Positions 8,407 through 15,099 of a stretch of 32,497 bases of DNA are shown piece after piece. Origin of the DNA: Pseudomonadota bacterium. GTDB taxonomy: Bacteria > Myxococcota_A > Polyangia > Haliangiales > Haliangiaceae. The stretch lies in contig JAKSDA010000240.1 in the NCBI GenBank assembly GCA_022360315.1, positions 1-32,497 on the forward strand, given 5' to 3'. The notes beneath the pieces were generated by a model, which did not search any database, was not told where the DNA came from, and was given only the letters and a program-made list of their open reading frames with translations. Numbering within the stretch: position 1 is the first letter of the stretch; every line of letters starts with the position of its first letter. Made by a program: the position numbers and the translations under genes.

Positions 8407-8432
8407 CACTGCATCCTGGGGTTAATGACCTA

Positions 8433-8470
8433 CGTTCCATAATACAGAACATCGTTCCAATATATAGAAA
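8433..8470. promoter_or_regulatory. Tandem operator-like elements upstream of the aldoxime dehydratase
   Basis: Two related elements lie 20 bp apart: CGTTCCATAATACAGAAC (8433-8450) and CGTTCCAATATATAGAAA (8453-8470). The first is a partial palindrome (GTTC...GAAC, and TTC-TA-TA-GAA symmetry). Their junction contains GAACATCGTTCCA (8447-8459), whose complement recurs at 7118-7130. The two-helical-turn spacing and the position directly upstream of the minus-strand dehydratase gene fit binding by an IclR dimer or tetramer. Inferred, not shown. Confidence 0.45.
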
Positions 8471-8654
8471 AGCTAACATGCGAGACTTGGAACGTCAAGC
8501 GGCGACCGGGGAACCGATTCGGTTCCGCCCCGGATCGGAACGGTCATCCCTCAAAAAACACAGTAATAACAAATAAATGCTGAGAGATTCGCGATGGAGC
8601 CTCAGGTCGGAACGAGGGGCGGGAACGAAGGGCTCATACCAGCCCTCGGTACGG

Positions 8655-8669
8655 TTTTGTATTATGGAA
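8655..8669. promoter_or_regulatory. Inverted copy of the operator-like element near the IclR promoter
   Basis: TTTTGTATTATGGAA at 8655-8669 matches the reverse complement of 8435-8449 (TTCTGTATTATGGAA) at 14 of 15 positions. It sits immediately upstream of a plausible -35 for the IclR gene, as expected for autoregulation. Confidence 0.4.
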
Positions 8670-8675
8670 TATTGT

Positions 8676-8706
8676 TTGAGATGGTGGCATTCATTGATGC
8701 TATACT
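8676..8706 (+). promoter_or_regulatory. Candidate promoter of the IclR gene
   Basis: TTGAGA (8676-8681) and TATACT (8701-8706) with a 19-bp spacer, about 75 bp before the IclR start. The spacer is slightly long, as in many regulated promoters. Confidence 0.35.
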
Positions 8707-8779
8707 TCAAACGTGCGCCGCGACGCACCAATCAACTCGGTCGCTGGCGCTTCGTTCGAGTGCGTGCTGGAAGGTTATG

Positions 8780-9559
8780 ATGAGCAAATCGGTCGTCAAG
8801 GCTTTCATGCTCTTGGAGCTGCTCTCCACAAGCGACCATTCGCTCGGCGTCACCGCCTTGTCACAAATGTCCGACCTCGGCAAGAGCAATGTACACCGCC
8901 TGCTGCAGACCTTGATACAGCTCGGCTATGTGAAGAAGGCAGATGACAATACCTATGAGGCGACTCTGCGCATGTGGGAAGTCGGAAGCCATGTGATCGC
9001 GCGATTGACTGTGCGGGACGTGGCACGTCCGTACATGAACCTTCTATCGAAGATGACGAGGGAAACTGTCCATCTCTCCGAACTCGATGGTCTGGACGTT
9101 CTGTATATCGAGAAAATCGACAGCGAGGAACCGGTCAAAACCTACACCCAGCTCGGTGGGCGAGGACCGGCGTATAGCACGGCCACTGGTAAGGCTATGT
9201 TGGCTTATGCCGATCCTGCACGGATCGCTGAATGCCTGTCTACTGCGCAGCAGTTCACAGCGAAAACCATCACCCACCTCGGTCGTTTCGAGGCAGAGGC
9301 CGCTAAAATTCGACAGCAGCGATATGCGATCAACCGTGGCGAATGGCGCTCGGATGTCATTGGTCTGGCCGCGCCTATTGCCGGGAGTTCCGGTTCAGTT
9401 TCCTGCGCCATCGGCCTCTCTGCACCGGCCAGTCGACTGGAGCTGACCGAACTGGACACACTGGCACCACGACTGGTCGAGTACGCCGAAAAAATCTCCC
9501 GGTCGCTCGGCTGCTCGGCGAGGAAGTGGGCGCTGCTCGGCAAAGAACTCACGCCGTAA
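8780..9559 (+). CDS. IclR-family transcriptional regulator
   Basis: 259 residues. The N-terminal winged helix-turn-helix (about 1-65, with SLGVTALSQMSDLGKSNVHR and LLQTLIQLGYVKK) is followed by the IclR effector domain (DVARPYMNLL, ETVHLSELDGLDVLYIEKID, YSTATGKAMLAY, GEWRSDVIGLAAPI). It binds DNA as a dimer or tetramer and responds to a small ligand. The start at 8780 is preferred over the adjacent ATG at 8777 because GGAAGG lies 5 bases upstream. It is divergent from the aldoxime dehydratase and in line with the nitrile hydratase genes, so control of the aldoxime-nitrile genes by a pathway ligand is the natural inference. Confidence 0.9.
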   Translation: MSKSVVKAFMLLELLSTSDHSLGVTALSQMSDLGKSNVHRLLQTLIQLGYVKKADDNTYEATLRMWEVGSHVIARLTVRDVARPYMNLLSKMTRETVHLSELDGLDVLYIEKIDSEEPVKTYTQLGGRGPAYSTATGKAMLAYADPARIAECLSTAQQFTAKTITHLGRFEAEAAKIRQQRYAINRGEWRSDVIGLAAPIAGSSGSVSCAIGLSAPASRLELTELDTLAPRLVEYAEKISRSLGCSARKWALLGKELTP

Positions 9560-9719
9560 TGAGAGCGAAGGGCAGAAGGGCTTTGTGGAAAGACGACTCA
9601 CGGTCAGGCTGAGTTGGCAGTTGATCGATTGCTCCATCTCGGCGTTCGAACACCACCGACGTCGACAAACTCAGCGATGAGATCTACTGTGGGGGCTCCT
9701 GCAGCATGACGAGGTTGAT

Positions 9720-10037
9720 ATGCCTGACAGTCGAGATCTCCGTGGCATGCACGATGTGGGCGGCCTGCTGAGCGAGCCGTTTAGTCGCCAAGAACACGAC
9801 TACTTGCCCTGGGAAAAGCGGGTCCACGCGCTTCGCGAGCTACTGGCCCGCAAAAACCTACTGCGGGTCGACGAGTTGCGCCGCTCCATAGAATGCCTCG
9901 GTGAAGAGAAGTACCGGCGTCTCTCGTATTACGAACAGTGGATTTTGGCGATATCGCAGATCATGATCGAACGGGGTGTGGTGACGAGTGATGAACTCGC
10001 TCGACAGATCGAAGTGGTCAGGGCCCGCCGTGGCTAA
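9720..10037 (+). CDS. Nitrile hydratase beta subunit, N-terminal half (separate gene)
   Basis: 105 residues matching only the N-terminal helical domain of nitrile hydratase beta. GMHDVGGL corresponds to the conserved beta N-terminus; then come WEKRVHALRELLARKNLLRV, LSYYEQWILAISQIMIERGV and VTSDEL. GAGG precedes the ATG by 5 bases. In ordinary nitrile hydratases this domain continues into the SH3-like C-terminal half; here a stop occurs and the C-terminal half is a separate overlapping gene. The same split is known in thiocyanate hydrolase (beta plus alpha) and in the three-subunit toyocamycin nitrile hydratase. The related activator proteins (P14K type) also resemble this domain, but the GMHDVGG signature favours a structural subunit. 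Confidence 0.85.
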   Translation: MPDSRDLRGMHDVGGLLSEPFSRQEHDYLPWEKRVHALRELLARKNLLRVDELRRSIECLGEEKYRRLSYYEQWILAISQIMIERGVVTSDELARQIEVVRARRG

Positions 10038-10356
10038 CTCTGGCGTGGACGCAAACAACCCGCCGCCACTTTTTCAACCTGGGGACGCTGTGCAAGTTCG
10101 CGTCGCGTTTCCGGTCGGTCACTGTCGCACGCCATTTTACTTTCGTGGTGTACCGGGAACGATCGAGCGTCACTGTGGTGCGTTCCCAAACCCCGAGGAG
10201 CTAGCGTACGGCCGATCCGGCCTGCCGCCGATACACCTGTACCGCGTTCGCGCCAGACAGAAGGACGTGTGGCCCGACTACCCAGGATCGCCACTGGATA
10301 CCATCGAGGTTGAAATCTACGAACACTGGCTGGAGCCGTTACACAATACCGGCTAG
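10030..10356 (+). CDS. Nitrile hydratase beta subunit, C-terminal half (SH3-like, separate gene)
   Basis: 108 residues from a GTG at 10030 that overlaps the end of the previous gene by 8 bp; AGGG lies 7 bases upstream and the overlap implies translational coupling. The sequence is the SH3-like beta-barrel of nitrile hydratase beta: FQPGDAVQVRVAFPVGHCRT, PFYFRGVPGTIERHCGAFPN, LYRVRARQKDVWPDY and the end VEIYEHWLEPL. This half forms much of the substrate channel and contacts the alpha-subunit metal site. The frames differ between the two halves. Each half has its own start and ribosome binding site, so I read this as a true split and not a frameshift. Confidence 0.87.
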   Translation: MANSGVDANNPPPLFQPGDAVQVRVAFPVGHCRTPFYFRGVPGTIERHCGAFPNPEELAYGRSGLPPIHLYRVRARQKDVWPDYPGSPLDTIEVEIYEHWLEPLHNTG

Positions 10357-10378
10357 CTGGAAGAGGAGTGATATTCCA

Positions 10379-11071
10379 ATGGGCAGAAATTACGAACACG
10401 ATCATCCACACCCGAAGCAATCCGACGAAGAAGACACCCCTGCGTCCTACTACCAGCTGATGGAGATCGCGCTGAGAGAGCTGTTGCAGAAGAAGTCCGT
10501 TATCACCGCAAGTGAGTTGCGCGCCATTCACGAACAGATGGACCGGCGAGGCCCAAATAACGGTGCCCGGATGATCGCACGAGCTTGGTGCGATCCGGCC
10601 TATCGATCCCGCATGCGACAAGACGCAACGGCGGCTGCCAAGGAGCTGGGATTGGAGCCGACCTGGCTCAATCTGATTGTGCTGGAGAATACGCCGACGC
10701 TGCACAACCTTGTCGTGTGCACCCTGTGCTCCTGCTACCCGTGGCCGCTGCTGGGGTTGCCACCAGACTGGTACAAGAGCAGGGCTTATCGCAGCGATGC
10801 AGTAGCGCGACCGCGTGAATTGCTGGCGAAGTTTGGAACCCATATCCCGGATACTGTCGAGGTAAGGGTTCACGACAGTTCGGCCGACATGAGGTACCTG
10901 GTCATGCCAATGCGGCCCGCGGGGACGGATGGTTGGAGCGAGAAAGAGCTGGCAACACTCGTCACTCGCGACAGTATGATCGGCGTGACGACCGCACGTT
11001 CACCGTCAGAGGCGTCGCCTGCGAAAAAAACGCAACCTGATCTGCGCGACGGTGATGCGAAGAACTGCTGA
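10379..11071 (+). CDS. nthA: Nitrile hydratase alpha subunit, cobalt type
   Basis: 230 residues. The metal-binding claw is VCTLCSC (Cys114, Cys117, Ser118, Cys119); the Thr in CTLC is the pattern of Co(III) enzymes, while iron enzymes have Ser. Around it are ENTPTLHNLVVCTLCSC, YPWPLLGLPPDWYKSRAYRS and ARPRELLAKFG, followed by RYLVMPMRPAGTDGWSEKEL and ATLVTRDSMIGV. This matches nitrile hydratase better than thiocyanate hydrolase. The enzyme hydrates nitriles to amides. AGGAG precedes the ATG by about 10 bases. Oddities are an acidic, His-rich N-terminus (NYEHDHPHPK) and a lysine/aspartate-rich tail after the conserved end. No dedicated cobalt chaperone or transporter gene follows. Confidence 0.93.
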   Translation: MGRNYEHDHPHPKQSDEEDTPASYYQLMEIALRELLQKKSVITASELRAIHEQMDRRGPNNGARMIARAWCDPAYRSRMRQDATAAAKELGLEPTWLNLIVLENTPTLHNLVVCTLCSCYPWPLLGLPPDWYKSRAYRSDAVARPRELLAKFGTHIPDTVEVRVHDSSADMRYLVMPMRPAGTDGWSEKELATLVTRDSMIGVTTARSPSEASPAKKTQPDLRDGDAKNC

Positions 11072-11091
11072 CGGCAGTCGTCCGGCTCGCC

Positions 11092-11262
11092 TTGATTGAC
11101 CACAGACTGTCGCTGGATGTGCTGCTAGAGGACTTGACGGCCCCGCTTATGTCAAGCACCTGGCGCTGGCGATGGATTCACCTCGTACCTGGCATCGCCT
11201 TCACAGTTGTGGGTGCCCTGCAATTAGGCACAAAATTGGCTGCGAGGCCCATGAACTGGTAA
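11092..11262 (+). CDS. Possible small single-pass membrane protein
   Basis: A frame without stops from 11047 to the TAA at 11262 encodes, from a TTG at 11092, about 56 residues. The start is IDHRLSLDVLLEDLTAPL, then a Trp/Arg-rich SSTWRWRWIHL and a hydrophobic segment VPGIAFTVVGALQLGTKLAA suited to one membrane span, ending ARPMNW. Earlier CTG codons overlap the alpha-subunit stop. I do not recognise it. It could be a short accessory protein of the nitrile hydratase operon or the C-terminal relic of a larger membrane protein. No good ribosome binding site is seen. Confidence 0.25.
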   Translation: MIDHRLSLDVLLEDLTAPLMSSTWRWRWIHLVPGIAFTVVGALQLGTKLAARPMNW

Positions 11263-11291
11263 ACAACTCCAAAAGCGAGGAGACGGCGAAC

Positions 11292-13952
11292 GTGTTTACA
11301 GATGCAAGCAGAGTATGTTGTTGGCTTTGGGTTGTGCTGCTGATATCGCATGCAGGTTGTTCCTTTGATTCATTTGATACCAGCTACGGCCACGGCAACT
11401 TTGGCAGGTGGATCAACGATGAGTTCGAGCTGCCCGCCTACCATTACACCGGCTGCGACGCCGCACAGGGGAACTGCGTCGCCACAGACGACGCATTTCA
11501 TCAATTGGGCAATGACGCAGCCAATGCGGTGGCCCATAGCGCCGGACATGTAGAGCTCTTTACAGCCAGAACCTTCTACCGGTTTGCCAACAAGTACGAC
11601 GAGTCAGCTGGCAACTACGCCGGCGGGTTCGGTTGGGTGCGCGACGGCGACACAGTGTGGAGCACACTGGAATACGATCTGCCTCAGGCGGCGCAGCACG
11701 AGCGCATCTTCGGCATGGGCTACTATCAACGCACCATCTCACATGATGGGTTGGTGCTCAAACAACGTATCTACATGCCCGCTGGCGACGATGAAGCGCT
11801 ACTCGAGCATATGGTATTTACCAATGAGACATCCGACACCAAGACGGTGCAATACATTGACTACTGGGACGTCGCCTGGGTTTTGCCCAGGAGTGACAGC
11901 GCGTTTTCCTCCCGTCGAGAGTTTGATCCGGCCACGGTAGTCACCGAGTACGAGGCTGGGCGGGCCACCATCAAGGCGGTGAGCCAGGCGTTGGCTGGCG
12001 ACCCCGACGTGCCCGATCTGAACGCCGATCCATCCCCGAAAGTATCATTTGTTACCTACATCGGAGATACGCTGGATAATTTTGACACTGTCCAAGCAGA
12101 CTTTTTCGGCGATGGCGATCGCACTTTGCCCGCGCGTGTTCGCGACGGTCAACTGGGTGGAAGCCTGAGCACTACCGGCGATCTGCCTAATCAAGATGCT
12201 GTGCTGGTGAGCCAAAAAAGCTTCACACTGGCACCGGGCGAAAGCCGCTCGCTGCGGGTCCTCTACGGCTTGGCCGAGCGTGGTCGCGAAAACCAGCTCA
12301 TCGACCGCTATCGGGCTCAGCCCAATGATTCTCTGCACCGCATTGCGGCCAGGTGGCGGGCCAGCATTCCCCGACTCGCGTTACCCGAGGACAAGTGGCT
12401 CGATCGCGAAATGGCCTGGAATTACTACTATCTCAAGTCCGGCCTGCTGCGCGAAGAGTTTTTCGATGCCAGAGTCATCAATCAGGGAAGCATATATCTG
12501 TATCAGTGGGGCGCCAACGCCGGACCGCGGGCAACATTGAGGCACCTCGTGCCGCTCATCTACATCGAGCCGTCGACGGCCAAGGAGAGCCTTGTTTACC
12601 ACCTTCGGGCCATGAAAAACACCGGGGCGCAGAGTTACGCGACCAGCGGCTATGGCGCGTGGAACTCCATGGGCTTTCACCCCAGCGATAGTGCACTGTG
12701 GCTATTATGGGCAGCGACCGAGTACGTCAACGCCACGCGCGATTTTGGCTTTTTGAATGAGCGCTACGATTTTTGGTGCCAGACCCGCCGAGGTCAGTGT
12801 GGCAGCGCTACCGCGTACGACATGTTCAAGACCGCCTTCAACTACCAGGTGCTTGTCGTGGGTAGGGGACCCAACGGCTTGATACGTCTGCTCAATTCGG
12901 ATTGGGATGACGGCCTCACTAGGTATTCCGAGGCAGTGGATCCCGTAAAGACGTTTCTCTTTGGTGAGTCCACGATGAACACGGCCATGGCTCTCTTTGT
13001 ATATCCACGATTGGCCGAAATGGCGGACCGAATGGGAGACACGATTTTTGCCACTTGGGTGCGCAATGTCACCCAGGTCCTGCGCGCGGCCATGCAAACC
13101 CAATGGCGAGACAACCACTTTACCCGGGCTCAGGTATATTCTGCGTTGACGGGGGAGCCCATGGAGGTAGGAACCGGCAATATCTGGCTGGCGTCCAACG
13201 GTATGGCGCTGCTCGCCGACAACCTCATGACTGATGAGCAGGCCCAGCTCCTCGTAGACGGCATTGCAGCCTCCAATTCAGCCATTTCGCCGGGGGGCAT
13301 GGCCAGTCAAGGGCCGTTCCTGACTCCTGGCACGGGTACACCGGGCAATTGGTTATCCCTTTCTGGCCCCACCATCGAAGGGTTGCTCACCCGGACTCGG
13401 ACGATAGGCGCGAGAGAGCTGGCCTGGACCGAGTTCAAAAAGCAGACCCTGGCCAACCATGCCACGAAGTTTCCGCAGCTATGGTACGGCATCTGGAGTG
13501 GTCCCGACATGTACCTCACGCCGCTCGAGGCTCCGTTTACCGGTCAACAAGTGGGTGAAACGTGGTGTCTGCCCACGCTCTGTATGGGCGACTTTCCGGT
13601 AACCAATATGTTCACTCACAGTGAATCGCTAACCAATACTGTGCGCATGGCCGGAGTGTGGGCCGACAGTGCTGGTTACACAATCGACCCCGGATTTCCG
13701 TTTGACGAGTTTACATGGGATGGCAAGGCCATGGGCGTGGCGTATAACCCCTCGGGGGCCGCAGGTTGGGTGCGAGCGCTGGGTGATGACACCGTCATTA
13801 TGCGGGTGCGAGTGCCACAGGGGTTCACGGCTGGAAGCACCTTGGCCATCAGCAATGACCGAGCAATACAAGTGCCCGTGAAGGATGGTTTCGCACAGTT
13901 CCAGCTGCGTTTGCGTGCCGGCAGGCGAGCGTTGTGGGCCGTCGCGTTCTGA
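11292..13952 (+). CDS. Exported lipoprotein with GH94/GH36-like glycoside hydrolase or phosphorylase fold
   Basis: 886 residues from a GTG at 11292, with GAGGAG about 9 bases upstream. The signal sequence CCWLWVVLLISHAGC ends in a lipobox cysteine, so the protein is probably a lipoprotein. An N-terminal beta-supersandwich (FYRFANKYDE to GLVLKQRIYMPAGDDEALLE, FTNETSDTKTVQYIDYWDV) is followed by a linker and an (alpha/alpha)6 barrel (LPEDKWLDREMAWNYYYLKS, GYGAWNSMGFHPSDSALWLL, LNSDWDDGLTRYSE, MNTAMALFVYPRLAEMADRM). This is the architecture of cellobiose-phosphorylase-like GH94 and related proteins, acting on oligosaccharides. An extracytoplasmic location makes a hydrolase more likely than a phosphorylase. 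The catalytic acid cannot be assigned by eye. Convergent with the minus-strand hydrolase pair. Confidence 0.6.
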   Translation: MFTDASRVCCWLWVVLLISHAGCSFDSFDTSYGHGNFGRWINDEFELPAYHYTGCDAAQGNCVATDDAFHQLGNDAANAVAHSAGHVELFTARTFYRFANKYDESAGNYAGGFGWVRDGDTVWSTLEYDLPQAAQHERIFGMGYYQRTISHDGLVLKQRIYMPAGDDEALLEHMVFTNETSDTKTVQYIDYWDVAWVLPRSDSAFSSRREFDPATVVTEYEAGRATIKAVSQALAGDPDVPDLNADPSPKVSFVTYIGDTLDNFDTVQADFFGDGDRTLPARVRDGQLGGSLSTTGDLPNQDAVLVSQKSFTLAPGESRSLRVLYGLAERGRENQLIDRYRAQPNDSLHRIAARWRASIPRLALPEDKWLDREMAWNYYYLKSGLLREEFFDARVINQGSIYLYQWGANAGPRATLRHLVPLIYIEPSTAKESLVYHLRAMKNTGAQSYATSGYGAWNSMGFHPSDSALWLLWAATEYVNATRDFGFLNERYDFWCQTRRGQCGSATAYDMFKTAFNYQVLVVGRGPNGLIRLLNSDWDDGLTRYSEAVDPVKTFLFGESTMNTAMALFVYPRLAEMADRMGDTIFATWVRNVTQVLRAAMQTQWRDNHFTRAQVYSALTGEPMEVGTGNIWLASNGMALLADNLMTDEQAQLLVDGIAASNSAISPGGMASQGPFLTPGTGTPGNWLSLSGPTIEGLLTRTRTIGARELAWTEFKKQTLANHATKFPQLWYGIWSGPDMYLTPLEAPFTGQQVGETWCLPTLCMGDFPVTNMFTHSESLTNTVRMAGVWADSAGYTIDPGFPFDEFTWDGKAMGVAYNPSGAAGWVRALGDDTVIMRVRVPQGFTAGSTLAISNDRAIQVPVKDGFAQFQLRLRAGRRALWAVAF

Positions 13953-14008
13953 TGACACCGCGGCCTGGCGGTCGCCATCCACGGCGCTGCTTACAACACA
14001 TGGTGGGT

Positions 14009-15061
14009 TCAGTGCCCGGTCGCGCGCACATTCGCGGAAAGGGCTCGCGCAAACCTGCGCTGCCACCTCGTGAGGGCCCGCAATAGGTCTTTGGGTACCG
14101 CGACGTGAGCGTCGTGAACCGCATTGGGTCCGGTCATAGTCACCATGCGCGCCAGGCTCGGCCGGCAGGTCAGGTGTTCAAACAAGGCCTCTTGGGAAAC
14201 CGGGTCTTGGTGGGGATCTGACTCGTTGAAGACCAGGGTGAGGTGGGTGCCCTTGTCGCAAAATGCCCTGGCTCGGACGTACGCTGTTCTGTCCACAACC
14301 TCGAACAAGGCCGCGATCGGTTCAAAGCTGTTGTAGCCGCGCGCGGCCACCTCGGCGGGACTGGGTGCACCGTCGGCCAGAGCACCCACGGTGTTGATGA
14401 AGTACGCCTGCGGCCATATTGCGTCAGGCACGGCCAAAAAGACACCCAGAGCCGGCTGCTCGACAATGAAGGGTGTGAGATCAATGTCGCTCGGCTGGCC
14501 AACCTGGACCGCCGACGGCAGGGCTGAGGCAAGCAAAAGCGCCCCGCCAATACCAAAGGCAGCTCGCAGACTGGAGCCCTGAGCCAAGAGCCGCTCTTGC
14601 ACCGTCTGCACCAGCAGTCCGCCCATGCTGTGGCCCACGATGATGCCCACTCTGACCCCGCGCTCACGAAGTTCCTGTAGCACGCCAATAATGGCCGAGG
14701 AATAATCGTACAGGGACAGCTCGCCGAACAGCATACCCGAGGGCAGGCCACTCAAGCCGTGCCCTGGAAGGTCTATCGCGGCCACTCTACAGGGTTTGAT
14801 AGGCAAGACGTCACCGGCAAACAACGCCTGCGCGAAGGGCTCCCAGGTGGCTGCTGTATGGGCCACGCCGTGAACGGCAAATACTGTCCCCACACAGCGG
14901 CCCCGGTTTTGGAAAAGATGTACATGAACATCAGCGGTGACCCCGGGACGCAATTCGATCGATGGGAACCACAGGTCATCAGCAACGGGAGACGAGTAGA
15001 AAGCCGCCGCTGGTGCAGCGACGGCACCGAGTAATGAGATAGCGATAATACTGTGTTTCAT
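14009..15061 (-). CDS. Exported alpha/beta-fold hydrolase
   Basis: 350 residues with a Sec signal (MKHSIIAISLLGAVAAPAAA). The alpha/beta hydrolase core shows the oxyanion segment AVHGVAHTAATW, the nucleophile elbow VGHSMGGL (Ser145), a candidate acid in VFNESDPHQD and a His in NAVHDAHV. It hydrolyses an ester, amide or similar bond in the periplasm or outside; the substrate is unknown. Several cysteines in the mature part would allow disulfides. It starts 38 bp after the end of the M28-like peptidase gene on the same strand, so the two probably form an operon. Confidence 0.82.
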   Translation of the reverse strand: MKHSIIAISLLGAVAAPAAAFYSSPVADDLWFPSIELRPGVTADVHVHLFQNRGRCVGTVFAVHGVAHTAATWEPFAQALFAGDVLPIKPCRVAAIDLPGHGLSGLPSGMLFGELSLYDYSSAIIGVLQELRERGVRVGIIVGHSMGGLLVQTVQERLLAQGSSLRAAFGIGGALLLASALPSAVQVGQPSDIDLTPFIVEQPALGVFLAVPDAIWPQAYFINTVGALADGAPSPAEVAARGYNSFEPIAALFEVVDRTAYVRARAFCDKGTHLTLVFNESDPHQDPVSQEALFEHLTCRPSLARMVTMTGPNAVHDAHVAVPKDLLRALTRWQRRFARALSANVRATGH

Positions 15062-15099
15062 AATTGTATCTCTGCAGTGACAACGAAGCGACGACTCTG

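Noticed and set aside
9720..10356. Nitrile hydratase beta gene broken by a frameshift
   Set aside because: Each half has its own start and Shine-Dalgarno sequence, an 8-bp overlap and a natural domain boundary, as in thiocyanate hydrolase.
9720..11071. Thiocyanate hydrolase (scnBAC)
   Set aside because: The sequence around the alpha-subunit claw (YPWPLLGLPPDWYKS) and the neighbouring aldoxime dehydratase fit nitrile hydratase better; the alternative cannot be fully excluded without phylogeny.
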